A stretch of DNA of 26,772 bases from PNAI01 sp964575715 (GCA_964575715.1 CAZNSG010000070.1:1-26772), one strand, 5' to 3'; numbered from the stretch's first letter, positions 15,761 through 23,885 are shown. Program-made: numbers and translations. Notes: generated from the sequence alone by a model not told the origin.

Positions 15761-16237
15761 GTTTTGCCGTGCTTCCACATGGCAGATCTTCACGTTCACG
15801 CCGCCAACAATGGTGTCATTCAGCGTCAAACGCCAAAAATATGTCACCGTCGGGGAAGAGCCAAGGAACCAAATTCGTTCCCGAGTGCATAAAATTAGCA
15901 GTCCGATCCCATAGACGGGCATGTCTGCAAGGGGTCAACTTTGTCATTTTGCCATATTTTGCGCATGTCCGGTTTGCCTCCGATCGCGTCCGGGATAACG
16001 ACCGCAAAAAATTTGTGCTAGGAACAAATCCCCGGCGATGTCGGCGATGCCTCCAACTTCGACAGATCCGGATGACATGCGAAATTACGCTACGTGCCAT
16101 TCGCGACATTAAGAAAGAATGGCGGATTACGCTAATCAGCCCTATGCGCGGCCATATGCAGCTTCGGCGTTATTCGTGCTGGAATGGCTCAAGAAAATTC
16201 GGGGCGCCTCAGCGGCGGGCCGCCGTGCGGATTGTGC
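15761..16237. other. Convergent non-coding gap
   Basis: About 475 bases between the NMT1-like gene and the leftward metallopeptidase gene. Open frames here have no recognisable content. A short near-perfect palindrome lies at 16121-16141 (GGCGGATTA, spacer CGC, TAATCAGCC), of a kind common between genes in Bradyrhizobium-like genomes. No transposase remnant was recognised. Confidence 0.5.
16121..16141. repeat. Short imperfect palindrome
   Basis: GGCGGATTA (16121-16129) and TAATCAGCC (16133-16141) pair with one mismatch across a three-base spacer. It lies in the convergent gap between two gene ends and could act as a small transcript-ending or mRNA-stabilising hairpin. No T-tract follows. Confidence 0.55.
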
Positions 16238-16894
16238 TTAGCGCTTGCTCCCCGGCGGGACGTATCCACGCTGCTCGACGGGGACGAGGCCCCCACAGGG
16301 AGAGCCTTGGGCGTACCCCGTCTTGAGAGCCTCCAATCGCGCCGCGCGGGACGGATACAGCGTCGAACCCTGCTCGGGATAGCGAGTTGAAGCCGCAGCC
16401 AGCACGGCGGGAAAGAAGCTCCGGTTGTGATACGTCTCGAAACGCTTGACGGACACGCCTCCAAAGCGATCGGCCTCCAGTTCTTGTTCCAATCGAGTGC
16501 CGGAACCGCCGCCGACAACATGCTCGCAAAAAAGATGTCCGGCCTCGTGTCCTAGGACCAAGTAAAATTCAGCCGTAGCGGTGGCAGCCCAATTCGGATC
16601 ATAGGCTATGGTGCGATAGCCTTGACCGTAGAACGCCAAGGCGTTCCTGATGCCAAGCGATCGGCGAATTTGAAGTTTCAGTGCGTTTATTTTCGCGGCG
16701 TTCGGAATGCCGATAAGTTCAACAAGAATCTCTACATCGATTACGGCGTGCGGCTCGACCTTAATGTTGGCGTCGCGAAACTGCTCCTCGTGAAAAGCGC
16801 GTGCATCGCGACCAATGCGGATAGTTTCTTGAGCGCTGGCGCTTGGCGACCACAGAAAGAGGCTAGCCAAGAAAACGGCCGTCAGATGCTTCAT
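16238..16894 (-). CDS. Secreted M48-like zinc metallopeptidase
   Basis: Protein of 218 residues. Residues 1-21 are a signal peptide (MKHLTAVFLASLFLWSPSAS, then AQ). The zinc site is HEAGH (116-120) inside LVLGHEAGHLF, and a downstream ExxAD motif (E138 to D142, in EQELEADRFGG) supplies the third ligand in the M48 pattern. No transmembrane helices follow, so it should act in the periplasm or outside. ATG 16894 is chosen because it directly opens the signal peptide; the frame runs back to 17284, but that extension has no leader and overlaps the small gene at 17014-17289. It lies downstream of, and on the same strand as, the TIR-nSTAND gene, with the opposite-strand small gene between them. The target is unknown; a role beside the STAND protein is only a proximity argument. 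Confidence 0.82.
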   Translation of the reverse strand: MKHLTAVFLASLFLWSPSASAQETIRIGRDARAFHEEQFRDANIKVEPHAVIDVEILVELIGIPNAAKINALKLQIRRSLGIRNALAFYGQGYRTIAYDPNWAATATAEFYLVLGHEAGHLFCEHVVGGGSGTRLEQELEADRFGGVSVKRFETYHNRSFFPAVLAAASTRYPEQGSTLYPSRAARLEALKTGYAQGSPCGGLVPVEQRGYVPPGSKR

Positions 16895-17013
16895 GGCGTC
16901 GTCCGAGGGCTGCTGAAGTTCTCTACCTTGGCAGGAGTTTTTGCCACTTGCAACTAGACAGACATCGAATTCCCGTGCACCTTCAGGCTGCTTGAGGCTG
17001 GAGCTTGCGACCC

Positions 17014-17289
17014 ATGATGTGGCTGCTAAGGACGGGTGCCGTCCTAATTCTGTGTCTGGTGTCGGCGGTCTCTGTTCGAAGTCAGTCGCAGCCCAGCGCA
17101 TCAGGGGGCAACACCGCACCACTTCGAGGCGGAAATCCGATAACGTGGAATGTGTTGCCCTCCCTTTCGACGGCAGGGTTCTACGCCTGGTGCAACACCG
17201 TACGAGGGCTTTGCCCAGTGCAAGGGAATGCACCGATCGCGCCGGGTTCGGTTTGCCACTGCGCCGAGCATGCAGGACGGACAATGTGA
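17014..17289 (+). CDS. Small secreted cysteine-motif protein
   Basis: Protein of 91 residues. Residues 1-26 look like a signal peptide (MMWLLRTGAVLILCLVSAVS). The mature part is polar, with four cysteines near the C-terminus in the order C-x6-C (WCNTVRGLCPVQ) and then C-x-C (GSVCHCAEH), preceded by IAPG. I recall other small rhizobial exported proteins with the same C..P.G.CP....P.G.PC.C layout, so I regard it as a real gene, but no function is known. A GGAG stretch lies about ten bases before ATG 17014. It is divergent from the metallopeptidase gene (119 bases between starts) and converges on the TIR-nSTAND gene 75 bases away. Confidence 0.55.
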   Translation: MMWLLRTGAVLILCLVSAVSVRSQSQPSASGGNTAPLRGGNPITWNVLPSLSTAGFYAWCNTVRGLCPVQGNAPIAPGSVCHCAEHAGRTM

Positions 17290-17364
17290 GCGCCCGCCAC
17301 CCAAATCCGAGACTCCGTGTGCGGAACGGACTAGGGTTTCACCTTGGACTAAGAAAGAAAGTTT

Positions 17365-20124
17365 TTAAGGGGTAATCGTCCTCCCGACCCGAAAACCCAA
17401 ATCGTTGCCCCGATTGCCGGTGGCGAACCCGATGCGGAAGGCCGAGCGGAGGATCTGAGGAAAGTCGACCCAGGAACCGCCGCGAACCACACGGCGAGTG
17501 CAGTCGCCCCTGGTTCTTGCCGAGCCATCAGTCGGCGCTTCGTTGTAATTATCCGCGTAGCAATCCTCGACCCATTCCCACACATTGCCGTGCATGGCGT
17601 AAAGGCCAAACACGTTGGCAGCGAATGAACCGACCGGAGCGGTTTGTCTGTTGTCCCACTGGCTGCCACAGCCGTTGCAATTGGCGTTGTCCTTGCCAAT
17701 GTCGTTGCCCCAGGAATAGGCCGTCGCGCTACCAGCGCGCGCCGCGTACTCCCATTCTGCCTCGGAAAGTAGCCTATAGTTTTTGCCGGTCATTCTGGAG
17801 AGCCATGCAATATAACGCTGCGCGTCGTCCCAAGTGACGTTGATCACTGGCCGCCGCTCTCGGCCCATATTGTTGTCGCTGACACGCGGATCGCAATCGC
17901 CATAGGCAACGCAAGCATCCCAATCGTCGAAGGTAACCTCGAACTTGGATACTGCGAGGGGCTTGTCGAATACGATCCTATGCTGGGGACCTTCATTGTC
18001 ATGGCGGCCCATTTCATCCGCTGGCGAGCCCATCATAAAGCTTCCTGGGGGAACTACGACCATCTCGGGACAGTCCTTGGCGCATTCCCTGAAAGAGTCC
18101 TTGGGTTTCAGTGCCCGCTCAGCGTCTGCGGTAAGCACATGCGGCCGAACCTGAGTCATCATGTACGGCCGTATAACGGTGAACCAGCGCCAACGCTCCA
18201 GCAGATAGGCCTCGTTCAACCAGCCGATCAAGCCGGCAATGATGGCTAAGGCCAGCACGCCGACCACTGTCTGCACGCGTCGTCGCCGCCGTTCCGCCGC
18301 CTTGCCGCTCAGCAAGATGAACTCCCGATCAGTCCCTGGGATGTCCGAGGAGCGCTTGGCGAGCCAGCTTTGCGCCTGCGAAAGCGGCAGCCCCATGAGC
18401 AGCGCGTCGTGCTTGGAAGCGTCCGGTGCCGCTTGCCACGCGCGGCGAGCAGCTTCCAGGCCACTTCGCCAAGCCAAAAACTCGCGCTCGGCCGCGATCC
18501 ACTCGCGCAGCTTCTCCCAGCGTCGGAAGATCGCCTCGTGTGCCACTTCGGCATAAATTTCACCGCCCTCGGGCGCTGCCGTCACCAGCAGGCGATTTGG
18601 ATGGTTGGCAAGCTCGCTGACAAGTTTCCACTCATCATCAGAGAACTCCGAGCGCAGCGCACGCCGCCGTGTAGGCTCGCCATCCTCGCGCACGGTGGCA
18701 AGCTTGAGAGTCAATATCCGCCTTAGCGCGTCTTCCGCACCGGGGTGTTCGGCGACAAATTTATTGGCCCGCTCAACCAGCACACGTCCGAGTTCAATGG
18801 CTTGCATCGGCAGGCGCAGCACGCCGTCACCGCGTCGGACCATTTCGCTCCACATATCGTCGAGCAGATACGACAACAGTGGAAGCGCGCCTGCGTCCTC
18901 GGTCGATTCCTCCGCCGTGCGCCGCGCAATATCGGCCGCAAGGGTATCGCTCTGAAAGCGGGCGGAGAGTAGCTTGGCCGGGCTGCTCACAATTCCATAC
19001 AGTTCGGCCTCACGCAGCGGTGGTACGTTGATCAGCCGGTGCACCGCATAGAGCGATTCATCCTTCTGCAATTCACCAAAGAAGTCTGCCCGCAGGCTCA
19101 TCAGTGCGCGCAGGCGTGGATCGGCAAGGCCGCCAGCAATTATTTCGGAAAAGCGGCGGCGCTGCTGTTTCTCAGCGCGCACATAAAGCTCTTCACCTTG
19201 ATCGATATAAAGGAAAAATGCCGACGGTGCAGGCTGCGCAAGTTCTCGGTATCGCTTCTCTGTTGCATCAAGTAAATCAGGCAACGTGGCCTTGCCGTCA
19301 CGCAAAAACTCGACCCACTCGTTTTGTTCTGCCACCCGCTTGGGATTGGTCGCGCCGTATTGCCAAGTGTCGAGAAATTGCTCGACCAGCGCTTTCAGCG
19401 GCTCTGTACCGGGCCGCATCGTCAGAAAACACCAGTGGCGGCTATCGTGAAAGACCTGCGGCCACAGCCCGGGATTCGCCGTGTGTTCGGGAAACCCCTG
19501 GCGCAGCAGCGCCGCCAGCACGCCAGCGCGCGCAAGCGAAGATTTTCCCACACCGGAATTGCCGAGCAAAACAGGCAACTTGCCGGGTGCCGATGCTAGC
19601 GCATTGATCACCTCAACTATTTCCCGCTCCCTCCCGAAGAAGAAATCGCTGTTGGCCTCAGTCATCGCTTCCAGGCCGCAATACGGCCTCGTATAGCGCC
19701 AAAGCTCCCCCGGTCTTGTGGCCGGGCCCGATGTTGCATCGATCAGCTTAGCGATGTTCGCTTCGGAGGCCGGGTCTTCGGTGATGAGCCAATGAAGCTG
19801 CTGCACGAACGGCAGGCCGGGCGCCGCTTGTCCCGCCAGCAGGATCAGGATGATGGGATAATTGGGCTCCTTGGCGCGCCGGTCAAACGCCTCGTTGTAT
19901 TCAATCACTTGATAGGGGCCCAATCCGTTCTTCCCGACCAGCAGGACGAAGGCACTGGACTCGGCAATTTCCTTGGCCAATTGCGGCAGCCAGAAACCGC
20001 CCGTGCGCATGCCCTCGGGCGCAAAGAAAATGACCGCATCGGAATCCTTGCGCTGCAGCGCGGCCTTTAGCCCCTGCATCAGCGCAAAATCTTGCGAGGT
20101 ATAACTTAAGAACCAGCGTCGCAT
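17365..20124 (-). CDS. TIR - nSTAND ATPase - transmembrane - FGE/SUMF1-like fusion protein
   Basis: Protein of 919 residues. Residues 1-135 are a TIR domain (RRWFLSYTSQD at the start, E75 or E78 in QVIEYNEAF as candidate catalytic Glu for NAD cleavage). Residues 160-565 are a STAND P-loop ATPase of the nSTAND1 type: FFFGRERE, Walker A GNSGVGKSS (188-196), Walker B FLYIDQGEE (304-312), VPPLREAEL, and the C-terminal AHEAIFRRWEKLREWI module. One transmembrane helix (about 618-636) follows. Residues 687-917 are an FGE-sulfatase/SUMF1 fold (VPPGSFMMGS, EWEYAARAG, GNVWEW, VVRGGSW, NDLGFRVGR). The cysteines that true FGE uses after RGGS are absent, so this part probably binds a ligand. The layout of effector, ATPase switch and sensor resembles bacterial NLR-like defence proteins. 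The gene stands alone; a mobile element ends 118 bases upstream of its start. Confidence 0.92.
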   Translation of the reverse strand: MRRWFLSYTSQDFALMQGLKAALQRKDSDAVIFFAPEGMRTGGFWLPQLAKEIAESSAFVLLVGKNGLGPYQVIEYNEAFDRRAKEPNYPIILILLAGQAAPGLPFVQQLHWLITEDPASEANIAKLIDATSGPATRPGELWRYTRPYCGLEAMTEANSDFFFGREREIVEVINALASAPGKLPVLLGNSGVGKSSLARAGVLAALLRQGFPEHTANPGLWPQVFHDSRHWCFLTMRPGTEPLKALVEQFLDTWQYGATNPKRVAEQNEWVEFLRDGKATLPDLLDATEKRYRELAQPAPSAFFLYIDQGEELYVRAEKQQRRRFSEIIAGGLADPRLRALMSLRADFFGELQKDESLYAVHRLINVPPLREAELYGIVSSPAKLLSARFQSDTLAADIARRTAEESTEDAGALPLLSYLLDDMWSEMVRRGDGVLRLPMQAIELGRVLVERANKFVAEHPGAEDALRRILTLKLATVREDGEPTRRRALRSEFSDDEWKLVSELANHPNRLLVTAAPEGGEIYAEVAHEAIFRRWEKLREWIAAEREFLAWRSGLEAARRAWQAAPDASKHDALLMGLPLSQAQSWLAKRSSDIPGTDREFILLSGKAAERRRRRVQTVVGVLALAIIAGLIGWLNEAYLLERWRWFTVIRPYMMTQVRPHVLTADAERALKPKDSFRECAKDCPEMVVVPPGSFMMGSPADEMGRHDNEGPQHRIVFDKPLAVSKFEVTFDDWDACVAYGDCDPRVSDNNMGRERRPVINVTWDDAQRYIAWLSRMTGKNYRLLSEAEWEYAARAGSATAYSWGNDIGKDNANCNGCGSQWDNRQTAPVGSFAANVFGLYAMHGNVWEWVEDCYADNYNEAPTDGSARTRGDCTRRVVRGGSWVDFPQILRSAFRIGFATGNRGNDLGFRVGRTITP

Positions 20125-20241
20125 GCCGGGACCGATTCAATTTCAGCTTGTAATTTCGAAGATCAAATCAGGAAACTGCGACCGGCGGAATGGGGTTGAA
20201 TGGTCAATTTGCGCTGCGGCAATTCCTGGGCCGAGTCTGTC

Positions 20242-20279
20242 GAAATGGGTCAGGATCGACCGATTCCGCATGTCCGCGC
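20242..20279. repeat. Left 38-bp inverted end of the outer element
   Basis: Begins GAAATGGGTCAGGATCGACC and ends CATGTCCGCGC. It matches the reverse complement of 24540-24577 except at two positions (the 12th and 26th base). It lies 118 bases before the TIR-nSTAND start codon, so it abuts that gene's promoter. Confidence 0.85.
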
Positions 20280-20384
20280 ATGGTCCGCTCATACCCCGAT
20301 AGCGTCCAGGATAACGGACATCGCCGGCCCCGGTCCATGCCGACATCTGAAGGGGGCAGAGCCTCTCAGCCCTGCCCCGCAAGT

Positions 20385-20460
20385 TCAGATTTCGACCTGC
20401 TCCGCGATGGCGAGGGCGTCGTCCACTTCGACGCCGAGATACCGCACGGTGCTCTCGATC
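20385..20460 (-). pseudogene. C-terminal fragment of the split tyrosine recombinase
   Basis: On the minus strand this encodes ESTVRYLGVEVDDALAIAEQ and ends VEI with a TGA stop at 20387-20385. STVRYLG carries the nucleophilic Tyr of a tyrosine recombinase. It is the missing tail of the gene whose head lies at 23886-24448. Bases 20455-20460 (TCGATC) are one copy of the 6-bp repeat that flanks the RIT element. Confidence 0.9.
20455..20460. repeat. Left copy of 6-bp direct repeat TCGATC (RIT integration core)
   Basis: Identical to 23886-23891. For a tyrosine recombinase this is best read as the strand-exchange core left at both ends after integration. The exact in-frame rejoining of the host gene supports it. 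Confidence 0.8.
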
Positions 20461-20513
20461 CTATGTCCCACGGGACATAAGATAGATTATGTCCCGCGTC
20501 GAACTATGTCCCG
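20461..20513. repeat. Left end of the RIT element with several recombinase-site motifs
   Basis: TATGTCCC occurs at 20462-20469, 20488-20495 and 20505-20512, and its complement GGGACATA at 20472-20479; a further copy is at 20560-20567. Bases 20487-20513 mirror the right end with one mismatch. The 26 bases outside that mirror include a complete second site: GGGACATAA, six bases GATAGA, then TTATGTCCC. Confidence 0.8.
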
Positions 20514-20577
20514 TCGCGCTGTGACGTGGTTCGTCATCAATACGAACGACTAGCCGACCGGGACATAGTCCGTGTTG

Positions 20578-21576
20578 TCACAGGCTTTTGAGGAAAGCGA
20601 GGAGCTTGTCGTCGGGCCGAAACCGCCCGGGCTTTCCGTTGAGAGGTGTAACCGTGTCGAGAACCTGCTGCTTCAGCTCAAGGTTGGCATCCAAATAGAC
20701 CTGCGTGGTCTCGATCGACTCATGGCCGAGCCATAGCGCAATCACGGACTGCTCGACACCGTGTTGCAACAAATCCATCGCTGTTGTGTGTCGAAGCACA
20801 TGCGGGCTCACGCGCTTATGCTTCAGCGATGGGCAGGCGGTGGTTGCCGCGGCGACGTGCTTGGCCAATAGGTAGTGCACGCCGTGCGCGCTCAAACGAC
20901 TGCCGCTTGCGTTCGGGAACAAGGGCTGATCCGGGAGCTTGAGCGGTTCTTTCACCCAGGCAGCGAGGACGGTCCGGGTGTTCTTGCTCAGCGGCGTACA
21001 TCGTTCCTTGCGTCCCTTGCCGATCACGCGCACGTGCGCGCCGGTCCCCAGATGCAGATCCTGCTGCTGAAGGCCGATCAACTCCGACAGACGTAGCCCG
21101 GTCTGCACCGCGAGCAGAATGAGGGCGTGATCGCGGCGCCCTGACCATGTGCGCTGATCCGGCGCGGCGAGTAGCGCATCGACTTCCTGTCGGCTCAGGA
21201 ACGGCACCAGTGCACGTGCGAATCGCTTGGCTGGGATGGCCAGCACGCGTTGGATCTGCGCGGCATGCGCAGGTGCTTCGAAGGCAACGTAGCGGAAGAA
21301 CGAGTGGATGGCGGTCAGACGAAGGTTCCGCGTTCTCGCCGTCACGTCGCGCACCTTCTCCAGTTCATCGAGGAAATCAACCACCAGAGGCACGTCGATG
21401 TCTTCGAGTGACAGCGTCGACGGCGCCCTGCGCAAGCACTTTTGCGCAAACTGCAGCAGCAGCCGAAACGTGTCGCGGTAGGAGGCAATCGTGTGTGCGC
21501 TCGCCTGACGCTGCTGCATCAGCCGCTGTGTGAAGAAGCGTTCCAACAGGGTGGGAAAAGTCGGCTGGCCCGTCAT
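20578..21576 (-). CDS. RIT tyrosine recombinase C (third gene)
   Basis: Protein of 332 residues of the phage-integrase family. The N-terminal SAM-like core-binding domain (about 10-110) includes TIASYRDTFRLLLQF. Catalytic residues are visible: Arg in TGLRLSELIGL, Lys in IGKGRKERCTPL, HxxR in HVLRHTTAMDLL, His in LGHESIETTQVYLD with the nucleophilic Tyr five residues after the TT. The start at 21576 (MTGQPTF) has a GGGGAGAG site and overlaps the stop of the preceding gene as ATGA; longer upstream frames run through that gene. It ends next to the left element end, with no other gene between. It should act together with the other two recombinases in strand exchange at the element ends. Confidence 0.93.
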   Translation of the reverse strand: MTGQPTFPTLLERFFTQRLMQQRQASAHTIASYRDTFRLLLQFAQKCLRRAPSTLSLEDIDVPLVVDFLDELEKVRDVTARTRNLRLTAIHSFFRYVAFEAPAHAAQIQRVLAIPAKRFARALVPFLSRQEVDALLAAPDQRTWSGRRDHALILLAVQTGLRLSELIGLQQQDLHLGTGAHVRVIGKGRKERCTPLSKNTRTVLAAWVKEPLKLPDQPLFPNASGSRLSAHGVHYLLAKHVAAATTACPSLKHKRVSPHVLRHTTAMDLLQHGVEQSVIALWLGHESIETTQVYLDANLELKQQVLDTVTPLNGKPGRFRPDDKLLAFLKSL

Positions 21577-22514
21577 GATGACTCTCCCCAGCGCCGCTCC
21601 AGCCGCGCCATCGCCTGTGCCATCAGTTCCGGCCAGTTGCTGAGATACCAGTAGGTGCCGGCCACGCATACGTGCCCGAGATAGGTCGACAGCACCGGCA
21701 GTCGTCGCGCCGGGTCCTCGCCCGACTCGTACCAGCGGGTGAGCACTTGAACCGCAAAGCGGTGCCGGAAGTCGTGCAGCCGGGGGCCGTTGCGCGCGCC
21801 GGGCGCCCGCAGGCCCGTTTGCCGCGACAGCGCATAGAAGGCTCGATGAACGCGACCTATGTCGAGCCGCGTGCCACGATTGGAAACGAACATGTAGTCC
21901 GAGCGGCGCGCGCCGAGAAACTGTTTGCGCTGCTGAAGGTAGTGGACCAACACGGTGCGTGTGGATGGATGGAGCGGCAAGAGGCGGGATCGACCGAACT
22001 TGGCAGCCCGAATCGTGAGCACGCCTTGATCGAGATCGACATCATCTAGCTTCAGATCGAGCGCTTCGGAGATGCGCAGACCCGTGACGCTGAGCAAACC
22101 CAGAAGGCAATGAAAGACCCAGGGCCGCAACGGCGTCGACGGCCATGCGGTCGGCAGTTGCAGCGCCGCCTCCAACAAGCCCAGCACTTCCTGCTCGGTG
22201 TACAGGTAGGGCCGGGCTCGGGTCGATGGATACGGCAAGAGCTCCCGCGACGGAACCTCGGTGAGCGGATCGGTGGCGCTACGGTAGCGAGCAAAGCCGC
22301 GTATGAAGCAAAGTCGACGCGCTCGCTCGGCGGGCGTCACCGTCTTTGCCTGTTGTACCCACTCCAGAGCGAGCCGTGCCGTGATGTGCAGCGCCTGATG
22401 TTCCTCCATGAACACGATGAATCGCGGCAGCAAAAGACCGGCGTCACGCATCTTGAAGCCCAGACCTCGGCGCAATGCGAGGTACTCTTGCAAGGCCTCA
22501 TTTAGGGTGTTCAT
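21573..22514 (-). CDS. RIT tyrosine recombinase B (second gene)
   Basis: Protein of 313 residues of the tyrosine recombinase family. The core-binding domain begins MNTLNEALQEYLALRRGLGF. The catalytic domain shows Arg in TGLRISEALDLKLDDVD, HDFRHRF as the HxxR box, then YLGHVCVAGTYWYLS containing the second His and nucleophilic Tyr. The start at 22514 has a GGGAGG ribosome site and its ATG overlaps the first gene's stop; the gene's own stop overlaps the third gene's start. This double coupling suggests that the three proteins are made in fixed proportion and work as one complex. Length fits the middle gene of known RIT elements. Confidence 0.93.
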   Translation of the reverse strand: MNTLNEALQEYLALRRGLGFKMRDAGLLLPRFIVFMEEHQALHITARLALEWVQQAKTVTPAERARRLCFIRGFARYRSATDPLTEVPSRELLPYPSTRARPYLYTEQEVLGLLEAALQLPTAWPSTPLRPWVFHCLLGLLSVTGLRISEALDLKLDDVDLDQGVLTIRAAKFGRSRLLPLHPSTRTVLVHYLQQRKQFLGARRSDYMFVSNRGTRLDIGRVHRAFYALSRQTGLRAPGARNGPRLHDFRHRFAVQVLTRWYESGEDPARRLPVLSTYLGHVCVAGTYWYLSNWPELMAQAMARLERRWGESS

Positions 22515-23761
22515 CGCACACCTCCCGGCCACGGCATGGCCAGGGAACGTAGTGCACTGATATCCACCCGAGCGTAGATCGAGGTGGTCTGTGGGCTTTG
22601 ATGGCGCAGGACTTCGCCGATCTCGTGCAACGAGGCGCCCCTCTGCAGCATGCGCACTGCCAAGGCGTGCCGAAACTGATGTGAACCGCGATGCGGCGCG
22701 TCGACCTGGGAGCGTTGCAGCGCGTAGCGCACGATCGTGCCGATGGCATCTGAGCCTGACATCAGTCCGCGGATCGGCGCCCTCGACCGCAAGAACAAAT
22801 GTCGGTCCTTGCTCGCGGGCCGTCCCTGCTGCAGATAGGCAGCGATGGCCGCGCCCACATCGGCGGGCATCGGCAAGAGTTGCTCACGTCCACTCTTACT
22901 GCGCACTCGCAGGTGGCCGTTGTCCCAGTCGCAGTCTTCGAGTTGCAGCGCGATGATCTCGTGAGCGCGAAGCCCCAGACGCGCCAGGAGCAGCAGCACG
23001 GCGCGATCGCGCAGGCCGACCCCCGTACTGAGGTCACAACTGTCGATCGCACGCTGCGCATGCTCGGGTGATATCGCCTTGGGCAATGCCGGCGTGGTGG
23101 TCCAGGCGGCCACGATCGGCACCGCGGCAGCGAGCGCGGTGGCCACTTCACCGCGATACTGCGCGTAGCGCAGGAACGAGCGCATGGCGGTCACGACACA
23201 CGTGAGTGCCGGCGGTTGCAGACATTGGGTCTGGCGTTGCACGAACGCGATGACATCACCGGCGCGCAGTGCGCGTAGATCGACCGCACCGCGGCCGAAA
23301 CGCTGGTGGAGAAACCGCCCGGCGACCGTTCTGTAGCGTTCGATCGTTGCGGTCGCCAGCCCCTGCTGATCTTGAAGATGTTGCCCATAGTGGGCCACCA
23401 GGTCGTCAGCCGCTGTGGTCTCGACACGGGCTGCCGGACATACACCGCGACTGCGCAAGAACTGCAGCAGTTGCGTTACCTCGTGGCACTCACGACGCCG
23501 AGTCTCGGTGCGAATGCGCTGGTGTCGACGCCGACTACGGTGCTGGTAACGCTCGATGTGCACATCGCCGAGATCAGCCAACACCACACCGCGCTTCGCG
23601 AGCCAACGGTCAAACGCCAGTGCGTGCCGTACTTTGATATAGATGACGCTCGCTGCGTACTGCTGATCGATCAACGATGTGACAAACGCGCCAAGATGGC
23701 TTGCGCGCGGACCAGCGGCGCGGCCGACGAGCGCCGCGGCGCTCTCATATGTTCGTTCCAT
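22511..23761 (-). CDS. RIT tyrosine recombinase A (first gene)
   Basis: Protein of 416 residues, the longest of the trio, with an N-terminal extension ahead of the core-binding region (about 1-210). The catalytic part shows Arg in LGLRAHEIIAL, Lys in VRSKSGREQLLP, HQFRH as the HxxR box, and LRHQSPQTTSIYARV carrying the second His and the nucleophilic Tyr. The start at 23761 (MERTYES) is fixed by a perfect AAGGAGG site seven bases upstream. About 120 bases separate it from the right element end, where the promoter for the three-gene unit should lie. The stop overlaps the next gene by four bases. Confidence 0.93.
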   Translation of the reverse strand: MERTYESAAALVGRAAGPRASHLGAFVTSLIDQQYAASVIYIKVRHALAFDRWLAKRGVVLADLGDVHIERYQHRSRRRHQRIRTETRRRECHEVTQLLQFLRSRGVCPAARVETTAADDLVAHYGQHLQDQQGLATATIERYRTVAGRFLHQRFGRGAVDLRALRAGDVIAFVQRQTQCLQPPALTCVVTAMRSFLRYAQYRGEVATALAAAVPIVAAWTTTPALPKAISPEHAQRAIDSCDLSTGVGLRDRAVLLLLARLGLRAHEIIALQLEDCDWDNGHLRVRSKSGREQLLPMPADVGAAIAAYLQQGRPASKDRHLFLRSRAPIRGLMSGSDAIGTIVRYALQRSQVDAPHRGSHQFRHALAVRMLQRGASLHEIGEVLRHQSPQTTSIYARVDISALRSLAMPWPGGVR

Positions 23762-23858
23762 GATGTCCTCCTTGTGGGCGGAAGTGCCCAGCAAGGAGGA
23801 TCGCTATGTCCGGCGCGCTGAGCATCAACGCGCGGCAGATCAGCTCAACTGTCCACAA

Positions 23859-23885
23859 CGGGACATAGTCCGACGCGGGACATAA
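23859..23885. repeat. Right terminal inverted repeat of the RIT element
   Basis: Two GGGACATA motifs (23860-23867 and 23877-23884) are spaced 17 bases apart, exactly as at 20488 and 20505 in the left end. The 27 bases mirror 20487-20513 with a single mismatch. Confidence 0.85.

Larger units (their letters stand above)
20461..23885. mobile_element. RIT (recombinase-in-trio) element, 3425 bp
   Basis: Three tyrosine recombinase genes run leftward as one unit with two ATGA overlaps, the defining layout of RIT elements. The element is bounded by direct repeats TCGATC at 20455-20460 and 23886-23891. Deleting it with one repeat joins the host recombinase gene in frame (633 bases, 211 codons including stop), which fixes both ends. 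Inverted ends of 27 bp lie at 20487-20513 and 23859-23885 with one mismatch. The motif TATGTCCC or its complement occurs five times near the left end and twice at the right end and is probably the recombinase binding site. All three genes look intact. Confidence 0.9.

Noticed and set aside
15769..16326. 185-codon plus-strand open frame in the gap before the metallopeptidase gene
   Set aside because: The sequence is unlike any protein I know, has no ribosome site, and overlaps the end of the metallopeptidase gene.
16895..17284. N-terminal extension of the metallopeptidase frame (130 codons)
   Set aside because: The signal peptide begins at 16894; the extension has no leader or domain and is antisense to the small Cys-protein gene.
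17365..17600. Variable region of a diversity-generating retroelement
   Set aside because: FGE folds are frequent retroelement targets, but I saw no second near-copy of this segment and no reverse transcriptase in the window.
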